Shown piece by piece: positions 24,375 through 32,627 of a stretch of DNA of 37,026 nt. Both the position numbers and the translations under genes were made by a program. Position 1 is the first letter of the stretch. Each line of letters opens with the position of its first letter. The stretch comes from Candidatus Bathyarchaeota archaeon (GTDB lineage Archaea > Thermoproteota > Bathyarchaeia > Bathyarchaeales > SOJC01), in assembly GCA_020352645.1 (NCBI GenBank), contig CP070683.1, forward strand, positions 1,476,220-1,513,245, written 5' to 3'. The notes under the pieces are model-generated. The model searched no databases. It was not told the DNA's origin and saw only the letters and a list, made by a program, of their open reading frames with translations.

Positions 24375-25049
24375 ATGGTAACCCTCACAATTGACGGAGT
24401 AAAAGTTCAAGCAGAAGAAGGTTCCACTATACTTGAAGTGGCTAGATTCTACGGGTTCAACATCCCAACCTTGTGCTACCACGAGGAGTTGACTCCCTAT
24501 GGCGCCTGTCGTTTATGTGTGGTAGAGGTTCACGATGGAAGAAGAATCAGACTAGTGACCTCTTGCCTGTACCCTGCCAAGGAAGGAATACAGGTGAAAA
24601 CGCATTCGCAGAGAGTAGTAAAGGGACGGAAGCTGATATTGGAGTTGTTAATCGCCAGATGCCCCAACTCGAAAACCCTGCAAGACCTGGCTTCCAAAAT
24701 GGGATTGGAACAGGTAAGATTCAAGATGGAAGACAAAGACTGCATCCTTTGCGGGCTATGTGTAAGGATGTGTACTGAACAAATGGGAAGCGGGGCGATA
24801 GATTTTGTGGGTAGAGGACAAGAGAGAGAGGTAGTTACCCCCTTCCGTGTGCCCAGCGAAATATGCCGCAATTGCGGAGCCTGCATGTATATTTGCCCTG
24901 TAGTAGAACTGCAGTGCCGAGGAGTAAAATCTCCAAGAGAACTCTGTAACTCCTGTCTTGTCATAACCCCGCACTGTGTAGACAAGTATGACCAAGTCAT
25001 GTGTACTCTAGACTCATGCGGAGCCTGTGTACAAAAGGAGGAAAAATAG
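24375..25049 (+). CDS. NuoG/HoxU-like ferredoxin subunit, His-Cys cluster motif missing
   Basis: A 224-residue electron-transfer subunit. [2Fe-2S] ferredoxin domain at 1-75 with ligands C34, C45, C48 and C64 (YGACRLCVVEV, VTSCLYP). The linking helix reads LELLIARCPNSKTLQDLA, where HoxU/NuoG has the H-x3-C-x2-C-x5-C cluster; only one Cys is left, so that cluster is lost. Then two [4Fe-4S] sets: CILCGLCVRMC (123-133) and CRNCGACMYIC (164-174). The tail has seven more cysteines (C181, C191, C194, C201, C210, C215, C218) that could hold a further cluster or a zinc. Shine-Dalgarno AGGAAGTGA precedes the ATG; three bases separate it from the FMN subunit gene. Confidence 0.9.
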   Translation: MVTLTIDGVKVQAEEGSTILEVARFYGFNIPTLCYHEELTPYGACRLCVVEVHDGRRIRLVTSCLYPAKEGIQVKTHSQRVVKGRKLILELLIARCPNSKTLQDLASKMGLEQVRFKMEDKDCILCGLCVRMCTEQMGSGAIDFVGRGQEREVVTPFRVPSEICRNCGACMYICPVVELQCRGVKSPRELCNSCLVITPHCVDKYDQVMCTLDSCGACVQKEEK

Positions 25050-25052
25050 TAT

Positions 25053-26624
25053 ATGACCTTTTCAAAACCAAATAGGAGCTCAGCAACCCTAACCAAAAAC
25101 AGAACCGATCCATGTCCAGTAAGTGGGCTTTGCGTTACTTGCATAGATGGATGTCCTGGTCCATGCGAAGTTGCCAAGTCCGCCATAAGAGGTAGCGAAG
25201 TCATTTACCCCGCCCCTTTCGGCATAATAACTACTGGATCCGAAAAGAACTATCCCGTCAACCTTTCGCACTTCAACATCATGGGGACAACCGTGGGGGC
25301 CACTGGCATCAATGCCGACAGTGATAAAGCCATATTTCCCAACGTTGACGTAGAAACCAAGATAGGTCAAGGCGAAGGTATAAAACTAAAGGTTCCATGG
25401 TTCACCTGTGGACTTGGGTCGACAAAAATCGCCAAAGATAACTGGAGAGAACTGGCTATTGGCGCAGCAATCTCAGGAACAATGCAAGTAATTGGGGAAA
25501 ATGTGTGTGGCATGGATGTTGAGTCGAAATTCAACAATGGAAAAGTGGCTCATTCTCCCGAATTGGAATGGCGAGTGAAAACCTACAAGGAATGGAGAGA
25601 GGAAGGTTATGGTGCCATTGTTGTTCAATCCAATATAGAAGATACGAAGCTTGGCGTTCTTGAATATGCAATATCAGATTTAGAAGTAGACGCCGTTGAG
25701 ATAAAGTGGGGTCAAGGAGCCAAAGATATTGGCGGCGAAGTTAAGATTAGAGATCTAGACAAGGCGCAACTTCTGAAGAAAAGAGGATACGTGGTTATCC
25801 CCGATCCTGAGAATCCCGACATTATTGAAGCGTTCAAGAAAAAGCATTTCAAAGAATTCGAAAGACACTCTCGGGTTGGCATGATTACAGAAGAATCTTT
25901 CGTGAACAGAGTGAAAGAACTCAGAGACCTGGGCGCCAAGTATGTTTTTCTAAAGACAGGAGCTTACAGACCAGCTGATGTGGCAAGAGCTGTGAAATTC
26001 TCGTCAAAGGCCAAGATTGACCTACTCACAGTCGACGGTGCAGGTGGCGGAACAGGGATGAGTCCTTGGCGCATGATGAATGAGTGGGGGGTACCCAGCG
26101 TCGAGATTTGGTCCTTAACATATCGATATATCGATAGACTAGCCAAGAGAGGAGACTACGTACCTAGCGTAGCATTCGCTGGAGGCATTACTATGGAAGA
26201 CCATATCTTTAAAGCATTGGCGCTAGGTGCATCCTATGTCAAGGCGATAGGCATGGCAAGAGCCCCCCTCACTGCAGCTATGATAGGCAAAAATGTTGGG
26301 GGTAGAATCAACGAAGACAATCTTCCAGTTTACTATGCAAGATATGGAAACACCATCGACGCGATCTTTGTTGAAGCATCTAGGTTGAAAAGCAGGTTTA
26401 GAGAAAAATTCAGAAGCTTACCTACAGGAGCAATTGGCCTATACACATACAATCAACGGTTGATCCACGGACTTAAGCAGTTGATGTGTGGAGCCCGGAA
26501 ATTCGCGCTTCAACATATTGCACGAGATGACATCGCTGCCCTAACTCCTGAAGCTGTGAAGGTATCGGGAATTAACTATGTTATGGATGCGGACAAGGAA
26601 GAGGTCGAGAAAATCTTAAGCTAA
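25053..26624 (+). CDS. FMN-binding glutamate synthase-like subunit with N-terminal cysteine motif
   Basis: A 523-residue protein with the FMN/TIM-barrel of the glutamate synthase large subunit: FGIITTGSEK and LSHFNIMGT near the start, DLLTVDGAGGGTGMSP (FMN phosphate loop, about residue 325), and AGGITMEDHIFKALALGA. The glutaminase domain is absent, and after the barrel the GltS [3Fe-4S] motif (C-x5-C-x4-C) is replaced by IGMARAPLTAAMIGKNVG. Instead the N-terminus carries C21, C27, C30, C34 and C38 (SGLCVTCIDGCPGPCEVAKS). It is the last gene of the operon, four bases after the ferredoxin subunit. It could still aminate 2-oxoglutarate with free ammonium or reduce another substrate; neither is shown. 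The family appears conserved in anaerobes but uncharacterised. Confidence 0.88.
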   Translation: MTFSKPNRSSATLTKNRTDPCPVSGLCVTCIDGCPGPCEVAKSAIRGSEVIYPAPFGIITTGSEKNYPVNLSHFNIMGTTVGATGINADSDKAIFPNVDVETKIGQGEGIKLKVPWFTCGLGSTKIAKDNWRELAIGAAISGTMQVIGENVCGMDVESKFNNGKVAHSPELEWRVKTYKEWREEGYGAIVVQSNIEDTKLGVLEYAISDLEVDAVEIKWGQGAKDIGGEVKIRDLDKAQLLKKRGYVVIPDPENPDIIEAFKKKHFKEFERHSRVGMITEESFVNRVKELRDLGAKYVFLKTGAYRPADVARAVKFSSKAKIDLLTVDGAGGGTGMSPWRMMNEWGVPSVEIWSLTYRYIDRLAKRGDYVPSVAFAGGITMEDHIFKALALGASYVKAIGMARAPLTAAMIGKNVGGRINEDNLPVYYARYGNTIDAIFVEASRLKSRFREKFRSLPTGAIGLYTYNQRLIHGLKQLMCGARKFALQHIARDDIAALTPEAVKVSGINYVMDADKEEVEKILS

Positions 26625-26993
26625 AGGTGCACATCGTAGATCACAAATTATCAGGTTGCACGCATAAAAGGTAACATTCAAGCGCTCAAATCCCGGCAAT
26701 CTAACAGAAGAATAATAAAAACCTTCAGAAACAAAGTTCTACTTAGAGAGAGGGATAAGGTCAACCACGTGACACGATGATGGGGGAAAGCTTTCAAACC
26801 CCCCGATAGCGTTTTTTGTTGAGCTGGACGTCAAGGCTTTTAATGAGCGCTTTCAAGAGCATCTGAAGATTTCACCAGAAGTCTTGCCAATCTGCTGCAC
26901 CCTTCTGCGAATCTCAATCCTTTCCGTGTGGTTACATATTTGATTGGGCTGTGACGAACGCGCAGAAGTCGTCCTCTCCCCTCTCATCTAAGA
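26625..26993. other. Intergenic stretch after the redox operon
   Basis: No gene with a start codon is seen in 369 bases. One plus-strand frame (about 26767-26943) is open for roughly 58 codons and reads protein-like in its middle (VELDVKAFNERFQEHLKISP), but has no start codon or ribosome-binding site; it may be a relic. The GGGGG/CCCCC hairpin noted separately is at 26782-26804. Confidence 0.5.
26782..26817 (+). terminator. G/C hairpin followed by T-run, possible terminator
   Basis: GGGGG (26782-26786) can pair with CCCCC (26800-26804) around a loop that itself contains GAAAGCTTTC; six T follow at about 26812-26817. It is 158 bases after the last redox gene. The gap of seven bases between stem and T-run is long for an intrinsic terminator, and archaea mostly use simple T-runs, so this is only a possibility. 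Confidence 0.35.
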
Positions 26994-27146
26994 ATGGAGT
27001 TTTTGCGAGGTTTCTCAAGAAAAAAAGAGAGCAAGAAATGCGTAAGAGAGTGTTTTCTATGCCGAGTATTCGTATTCGATGAAAATAAGTACTCTGGCGA
27101 GCCACATGTCGTTACAGGAATGCGATTTCTCATTAGACCAGTTTGA
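26994..27146 (+). CDS. Possible 50-residue cysteine-motif protein
   Basis: An ATG-started frame of 50 codons. It has a basic N-terminus (LRGFSRKKESKK), a C-x3-C-x2-C motif (CVRECFLC, residues 16-23), then VFVFDENKYSGEPHVV and a hydrophobic end with an arginine (RFLIRPV). This looks like half of a small metal-binding domain. No ribosome-binding site precedes it; the end overlaps the convergent neighbour by 14 bases. It may be real or a chance frame. Confidence 0.35.
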   Translation: MEFLRGFSRKKESKKCVRECFLCRVFVFDENKYSGEPHVVTGMRFLIRPV

Positions 27147-27408
27147 CTTCTTGAACTTCGACTTTGTTCCAGATTGACAATCCCACTGCCTTGAAATATT
27201 CCTCTGCTACCTCTCTGGATGGAGCTTCTATGATCCAGTATGTCTGATGTATCCTAGTGGGGCTCCACTTGCTTATGATCCTGACCTTAAGTTTCTTCGC
27301 AGCTTCTTCTCTCTTTTCAGATAGCTCCTGAAACTCTTTCATGGCCTTGCTGTCATATACTGGGCAAGTCCCTGCTTCGTGTGTAAGAGTCACAGCGTAA
27401 TCAGGCAC
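27133..27408 (-). CDS. Small alpha/beta protein, DUF3303-like
   Basis: With a GTG start at 27408 (GGAAGG seven bases upstream) the product has 91 residues; an ATG at 27423 lacks a ribosome-binding site, and the longer frame to 27519 adds unlikely sequence. The order is strand (DYAVTLTH), helix (AMKEFQELSEKREEAAKKL), strand (VRIISKWSP), strand (QTYWIIEAP), helix (SREVAEEYFKAVG) and strand (NKVEVQEVKLV), which is a ferredoxin-like fold seen in small DUF3303/EthD-like proteins. Function unknown. A conserved-looking Cys and His (LTHEAGTCP) may be of interest. Confidence 0.6.
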   Translation of the reverse strand: MPDYAVTLTHEAGTCPVYDSKAMKEFQELSEKREEAAKKLKVRIISKWSPTRIHQTYWIIEAPSREVAEEYFKAVGLSIWNKVEVQEVKLV

Positions 27409-27717
27409 AGTGTTCCCTTCCATATGTACAGGGCTGAAAAGGAACGCATTCCTATGAGAGTTTCGCAAGCACACAAGAGAGCATACCTTGCATGGTTCCG
27501 CGAGTGCAGATATATGCATGGATTTTGTGAGATTCCTAAAAGAAGCGAGCCGAAGCTGGTGGCTTGATAGGTAGCGCAGGAAGCATTTACTTATATATAA
27601 GGATGTTTTCGCATACGTTTGCTTGATGTTACTGCATGTTTTGGTGATTCTCGAAATTTCTTTTATAAGACCTATGGCTTATTCAAAGCACGCGTACGGG
27701 AAAAGGCCGAGGAATTG

Positions 27718-28323
27718 ATGACAGGTAGAACCGATGGGGTCTTCATTTGTATTGAAGGTTTAGATGGCAGCGGAAAGACTACTCAAGCACGTCTTCTCAT
27801 TCATGCGTTGAGGGAAAGAGGCTATGATCCAGCTTATACAACGGAACCAAGCGATGGAATCTATGGCGAAATCATAAGAAAGAGAGTCCTTCAAGGTGAT
27901 CTAAGAATCCCGGCAGTTATAGAAACAGTACTTTTCGCAGTCGATCGATTTGACCACATTCAGAGCACAATAAGACCTCTTCTTGACAAAGGAAAAATAG
28001 TTGTCTGTGATCGATATGTTTACTCTTCAATTGCCTACCAAGGAGCGGCCAAACTTGATATTCAATGGATAGAGAAGATCAACAGACACGCAATCGAGCC
28101 ACATTTGGTGATATACATCGACTTGCCGCCTGAAATAGTGATTAAACGAATCCGCAGACAGAAGTCGGTAATGGAGACACTAAGAACTCAGGAGAAAGTT
28201 AGAGAAGTCTACTTGAATCTTGTTGGATCCTCCCGGGTGAAGATCATTGATGGAAACAACTCAATCGAGTGTGTGGCGAAGGCTGTGAACGATCTCGTGC
28301 TCCCGCTTGTGGAAGGCCACTAG
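27718..28323 (+). CDS. tmk: Thymidylate kinase
   Basis: Phosphorylates dTMP to dTDP, needed for DNA synthesis. The 201-residue product shows the P-loop IEGLDGSGKTTQ (about residues 11-22), EPSDGIYGEIIR (dTMP-binding), AVDRFDHIQ, the DRYVYSSIAYQGA motif (about 99-111) and a short lid (IRRQKSVMETL). The frame is open to 27619, but the ATG at 27718 with GAGGA four to five bases upstream matches the family's start. Two TATA-like elements precede it: TTATATATAA (27591-27600) and TTTTATAAGA (27661-27670); the second suits this start. Confidence 0.93.
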   Translation: MTGRTDGVFICIEGLDGSGKTTQARLLIHALRERGYDPAYTTEPSDGIYGEIIRKRVLQGDLRIPAVIETVLFAVDRFDHIQSTIRPLLDKGKIVVCDRYVYSSIAYQGAAKLDIQWIEKINRHAIEPHLVIYIDLPPEIVIKRIRRQKSVMETLRTQEKVREVYLNLVGSSRVKIIDGNNSIECVAKAVNDLVLPLVEGH

Positions 28324-28516
28324 GTTGTGCACTTAGTTATGAGTTCCAGCATGACAGAGTGTTGTTTCTGCAAGTTGTTGTTCAGCCTTACAGATATGAA
28401 ATCGATTAAGTCTTCAACCTGAATTCTTCAAGGGCCACGTTAATGTCACGGGCAAGATGAGCGTGACCATGGATAATATCTGGAAAACCCTCATATGTTC
28501 TTGATAAGCCTGACAT
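28320..28516 (-). pseudogene. Possible small gene broken by a frameshift
   Basis: Directly after the stop of the UPF0148 gene (TAAATG) a 36-residue frame starts: MSGLSRTYEGFPDII, then HAHLARDINVALEEF, ending with a TAA at 28408-28406. A second frame that overlaps its last 20 bases continues IQVEDLIDFISVRLNNN and LQKQHSVMLELITKC up to a TAG at 28322-28320. Joined with one frame change the two give a protein of about 65 residues with natural composition. Either a real gene with a frameshift, a sequencing error, or chance. Family not recognised. Confidence 0.35.
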
Positions 28517-28873
28517 TTAGGCTTGTCCCATTTTCTTCAATCGATCCAGGTTCTCGAGAAGGGAGGCCAGCGTTGTGCTGAGCTGCTGCAATTTCTCAGC
28601 GTTTTCTTCGTTTCTTATTCTCTTTTCAATGGCCTGTATCTTTGCGATTATTGTGTTTTGAAGAGCCATGAGACTTGCCCGACTCGCCACAGTTTCTGCA
28701 TCTTCACCTTCTTTTACTATAATCACCTGTTTGTCACACTTTGCACACCGTAAGTCGCCACTTCTCACTCTAAACAATGGTGAGGAGCATGCTGGGCAAG
28801 CGAATTCAGTCAGCGTTGCACCTTGTTTCAGCATAGCGACCATGCTTTGGATGTCCTTTGATTCCTCAGACAA
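28517..28873 (-). CDS. UPF0148 / Sjogren autoantigen p27-like zinc-ribbon protein
   Basis: Starting from TTG at 28873 (GAGG seven to eight bases upstream) the product has 118 residues. Layout: short helical lead with MVAMLKQGATLTEFA, a zinc ribbon with CPAC (about residues 28-31) and CAKC (about 45-48), and a C-terminal coiled coil (about 60-115). This is the archaeal group related to the human Sjogren/scleroderma autoantigen 1 zinc ribbon. Function is not known. It is divergent from the UPF0147 gene; the 79-base space between the two starts must hold both promoters. Confidence 0.88.
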   Translation of the reverse strand: MSEESKDIQSMVAMLKQGATLTEFACPACSSPLFRVRSGDLRCAKCDKQVIIVKEGEDAETVASRASLMALQNTIIAKIQAIEKRIRNEENAEKLQQLSTTLASLLENLDRLKKMGQA

Positions 28874-28952
28874 GCTTAAAACCTCAAACCATTTAATAAT
28901 AGGGCTAGACAATTTGAGGATTGCTGTTAGTTTTCCTGTCAGGTGCTGTCTT

Positions 28953-29231
28953 ATGGTGAGCAAGAAAAAACTGAAAGAATACGAAGAGCGAATGGGACAA
29001 GCTATGGCTGTGCTCAACCAGATTTCCGAGGATACGACAACTCCACGCAATATTAGACGAGCGGCAAAAGAATCTATCGATGTTCTTCAAACTACTGATC
29101 TAACTCACGCTGTGAAAGCCTCAAACGCTATTTCAATTCTAGATGACATTCTTCAAGACCCGAATATGCCACCTTATACACGTGTGAAGCTTTGGAACGT
29201 GATGAGCTTGTTGGAAGCCATCAAGGATTAG
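28953..29231 (+). CDS. UPF0147 family protein
   Basis: A 92-residue all-helical protein that matches the archaeal UPF0147 family: QAMAVLNQISEDTTTPRNIR at about residues 16-35, ESIDVLQTTDLTHAVKASNA and LDDILQDPNMPPYTRVKLWN toward the end. Function unknown; members form small helical bundles. The longer frame from 28668 runs antisense through the zinc-ribbon gene and is not coding. Start ATG at 28953 with GTG at 28956 as alternative; weak leader AGGTGCTG upstream. Confidence 0.92.
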   Translation: MVSKKKLKEYEERMGQAMAVLNQISEDTTTPRNIRRAAKESIDVLQTTDLTHAVKASNAISILDDILQDPNMPPYTRVKLWNVMSLLEAIKD

Positions 29232-29370
29232 TGGATCGCGACTCTTAATGAAATTGTGTGCCTAAGAAACGCTTGTTCGCCTCTTTTGCTAGTTGAAAAG
29301 CTTTCTCGAGGGCGTACGGTAGAGATATATTGGAGTTAGTCCCTTCTGGTAGAGGCTTGGTGCGTGCCTC

Positions 29371-30753
29371 TTGAAATACGACGTCATAATCGTAGGTGCA
29401 GGCCCTGCTGGCATATTCTCGGCTCTAGAACTTGTGGAAAACACCTCGCTAAGAATACTGATCTTGGACAAAGGTGCAGACATTAACAAACGCAAATGCC
29501 CAGCCAGCAGAGGATTAGGATGCCTTAATTGTGATCCATGCAATGTCCTCCATGGGTGGGGAGGAGCAGGGGCTTACAGTGATGGAAAGCTGACTCTTTC
29601 AACAGAAGTTGGGGGTTGGCTTGGTGAATAAATTAAGACAACCGAACTTCAAAAGCTCGTAACTTATGTGGATAAGATCTACACGAGATTCGGAGCCCCA
29701 GACAATGTGTATGGTGACGACATCGATATGGTTGAGGACGTAGAGAGAAAGGCTGCTCTCGCAGGTTTGAAGCTGATCCGTCAGAGGGTTCGCCACATGG
29801 GGACTGAGAAATGTGCTGAAACACTTCGCAAGATGCAACGCTACTTAGACGGTAAACTAGAGACGAAGATGAGAAGTGAAGTGAAAGGACTCATCGTTGA
29901 AGGGAGAAAAGTTAAAGGCGTAGAAACCGTTGATGGCTCCAAAGTTTTCGCTGAGTATATCATTGTCGCCCCAGGACGCAGCGGTGCTGAGTGGCTCAAA
30001 GCTGAGGCGCAAGTTCTAGGTTTGAAGACCCTAAGCAACCCAGTTGACGTTGGAGTTCGCGTTGAGGTTCAAGCTCAGATTCTTGAGAAACTAACAAAGG
30101 TCTTGTACGAACCGAAGCTAATCTATTATTCAAGGTTCTTCGACGACATCGTAAGAACATTTTGCGTGGCCCCTTATGGAGAGGTTATCACTGAGTCTTA
30201 CAATGGCGTTCTGACGGTTAATGGACAAAGCTATGCAGAGAGAAAGACAAGAAACACCAATCTCGCAGTTTTGGTGAGCACCTCTTTTACAGAGCCCTTT
30301 AAGGAACCAATTGCCTACGGTAAGTACATAGCACGCTTGACAAACTTGCTGAGTGGCGGAGTAATAGTTCAAAGGTTAGGGGACTTGGAGGCCGGTCGAA
30401 GATCAACTGAGGAACGAATTAACCGCGGCACTGTAGTGCCTACGTTAAAGAGTGCAACGCCCGGCGACCTGAGCTTCGTCTTGCCATATAGATATTTGAC
30501 CGACATAAGAGAGATGCTAGAGGCTCTTGACAAGATAGCCCCTGGACTGCATTCGAGAGATTCGCTGCTATATGGAGTTGAAGTGAAATTTTACTCGTCG
30601 AGGTTGCCATTGAATGATTGCTTGGAAACACCTATAAAGAATCTTTTCACGATTGGGGATGGAGCAGGATTAACTCGGGGCTTGGTCCAAGCATCTGTCT
30701 CAGGAGTTGTAGCCGCTCGGCAAATCGTGAAACGAGAAGAAACTGCTGCCTAA
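29371..30753 (+). pseudogene. FAD-dependent dehydrogenase (COG2509-like) with an in-frame UAA
   Basis: One reading frame from a TTG at 29371 to 30753, interrupted only by TAA at 29629-29631. N-terminal part: VIIVGAGPAGIFSALEL (FAD dinucleotide-binding), KRKCPASRGLGCLNCDPC, WGGAGAYSDGKL. After the stop the frame goes on without shift (KLVTYVDKIYTRFGAP) through VDVGVRVEVQ and CVAPYGEV to the C-terminal GDGAGLTRGLVQASVSG, the second FAD contact. The stop falls at a spot that varies in the family, so a single change of a Tyr codon would explain it. Split in two, neither half would bind FAD well. It may be a fresh pseudogene, a sequence error or read-through; UAA is not a known recoding codon in archaea. 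Confidence 0.85.
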
Positions 30754-30914
30754 AAACGAGGTAGCAAGAGCTGCCGGACAAGATCTTTCTAAAGAATTGG
30801 CTTCGAAACGCGAGAAGAGCAAACCGAAACACATTAAAACGGATGTTGCGGAGCAATAAACGATTGATCCAAAGTCTTAGTTATTGATGTTTAGATCTGG
30901 GTGGATGGATAAGC

Positions 30915-32585
30915 TTGACAAAACCGCAATCTCTGAAATGGGAAAAAGAAAGATGGAAGAGAGAAACGTTGGACAAGGCTCTCTCACGCTCCAGAGAACG
31001 GAAGGACACATTCGTCACTGACGCGGGTCTTCCTTTGGAAAGGATTTATTCACCCATTGACGTGGAAGACCTTGATTACATCAGAGACTTGGGGTTTCCA
31101 GGGAAATACCCGTACACACGCGGTGTTTATGCTACGATGTACCGAGGAAGGCTTTGGACAATGCGTCAATACGCTGGCTACGGTACAGCTGAGCAGACAA
31201 ATCAGCGTTTCAGATACCTACTTGAGCAAGGACAAACGGGCCTTAGCATTGCTTTTGATTTCCCCACACAGATTGGTCTAGATTGTGATCAGCCCCTTGC
31301 AATGGGAGAGGTGGGAAAAGTAGGCGTAAGTGTGGGAAGCCTCAAAGAAATGGAAACATTGTTTGAGCAAATCCCTCTCCATGAAATAACAACAAGCATG
31401 ACCATAAACGCACCTGCCGCAGTATTATTGGCCATGTACATAGCAATAGCCCAGAAGCAAGGAATAGTACAATCTGTCCTGGGAGGTACAACACAGAATG
31501 ACATTCTCAAAGAATACGTAGCGCGTGGTATGTACATTTACCCTCCTAAGCCAAGCATGAAGCTTGTCACCGACATATTTGAGTACTGCAGCAAGCACAT
31601 GCCGAGATGGAACATAATAAGCATCAGCGGTTATCATATGCGGGAAGCTGGTGCAACTGCCGTACAGGAAGTTGCCTTCACCTTGGCAAATGGAATAGCA
31701 TACGTCCAAGCTGCAATTCAACGTGGCCTGGATTTGGATGCCTTCGCTAGACGGCTATCCTTCTTCTTCGCCTGCCATAACAACCTCCTTGAAGAGATCG
31801 CTAAATTCAGAGCAGCCCGACGCTTGTGGGCTAGAATAATGAAAGAAAAATTCGGAGCTAAGAAGGCTTCCTCATGGCAGATGCGATTCCATACTCAGAC
31901 AAGTGGAGTCGCACTGACTGCGCAGCAGCCGCACAGCAACATTGTTCGCGTCACAATTCAGGCTCTTGCAGCAGCCCTCGGTGGAACACAGAGCCTTCAC
32001 ACAAATAGCTTTGACGAGGCTTATGCTCTGCCCAGTCAAGAGGCAGTAACAATAGCCTTGCGTACACAGCAGATAATCGCGCATGAAAGCGGGGTCATAG
32101 ATACAGTGGATCCTCTTGCTGGAAGCTACTGCATCGAGGCCTTAACAAGGCAAGTTGAGGAAGAGGCGATGCACTACATTGAGAAAATCGATAGTCAAGG
32201 GGGCGCTGTAAGCGCTATAGAAAAAGGCTACATGCAACGTGAAATAACGGAAAGCGCCTACCGATACCAGAAGGAAGTGGAGAGCGGAGAGCGGATAGTT
32301 GTAGGCGTGAACTCGTTCAGGAGCAAAGAAGCAGCTATCAAGCATCTGCGAGTTGACCCAAATGTCGAGCGAAAGGTGGTTGACCAAATGAAGCAACTAA
32401 GAAGAAACAGAGATAACGTCCGTGTAGAGAAAGCTCTCGATAGAGTATACAAGATGGCGATGGATGGAGAGGAGAACCTCGTTCCACCAATCTTGAGTGC
32501 CGTGAAGGAATATGCCACAATAGGCGAAATATGTGGCAGGCTCCAGCAAGTCTACGGTGAGCATAACCCCCTGACTGTTTTCTAG
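30915..32585 (+). CDS. mutA: Methylmalonyl-CoA mutase, catalytic (alpha N-terminal) subunit
   Basis: Catalyses, with a separate B12-binding subunit, the interconversion of methylmalonyl-CoA and succinyl-CoA. The 556-residue protein is the catalytic TIM barrel only, the usual split archaeal form. Seen: [15 protein letters not shown] (the Tyr that stacks on the substrate; Ile or Phe here would mark other acyl-CoA mutases), [31 protein letters not shown] (arginine that binds the carboxylate), [13 protein letters not shown] (catalytic His), and [16 protein letters not shown]. One family stretch, usually G-Y-D-S-D-H-P, reads GLDCDQP, a modest change. Start TTG with GGTGGATGG upstream. The B12 subunit and epimerase are not in the window. 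Confidence 0.93.
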   Translation: MTKPQSLKWEKERWKRETLDKALSRSRERKDTFVTDAGLPLERIYSPIDVEDLDYIRDLGFPGKYPYTRGVYATMYRGRLWTMRQYAGYGTAEQTNQRFRYLLEQGQTGLSIAFDFPTQIGLDCDQPLAMGEVGKVGVSVGSLKEMETLFEQIPLHEITTSMTINAPAAVLLAMYIAIAQKQGIVQSVLGGTTQNDILKEYVARGMYIYPPKPSMKLVTDIFEYCSKHMPRWNIISISGYHMREAGATAVQEVAFTLANGIAYVQAAIQRGLDLDAFARRLSFFFACHNNLLEEIAKFRAARRLWARIMKEKFGAKKASSWQMRFHTQTSGVALTAQQPHSNIVRVTIQALAAALGGTQSLHTNSFDEAYALPSQEAVTIALRTQQIIAHESGVIDTVDPLAGSYCIEALTRQVEEEAMHYIEKIDSQGGAVSAIEKGYMQREITESAYRYQKEVESGERIVVGVNSFRSKEAAIKHLRVDPNVERKVVDQMKQLRRNRDNVRVEKALDRVYKMAMDGEENLVPPILSAVKEYATIGEICGRLQQVYGEHNPLTVF

Positions 32586-32627
32586 CACGCAACCTTCACC
32601 ACAGAGAGACTTAAACGAACCGGCCAC

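Noticed and set aside
24530-25204. 224-codon minus-strand open frame
   Set aside because: It is antisense to the ferredoxin subunit and the start of the FMN subunit, has no ribosome-binding site, and its composition is that of a shadow of cysteine-rich coding DNA.
28668-28952. N-terminal extension of the UPF0147 frame
   Set aside because: The extra 95 codons run antisense through the UPF0148 zinc-ribbon gene; the family starts at the ATG at 28953.
30754-30876. Charged open frame between the FAD gene and methylmalonyl-CoA mutase
   Set aside because: It is about 37-40 codons with no usable start codon near its head; likely chance readthrough of A-rich sequence.
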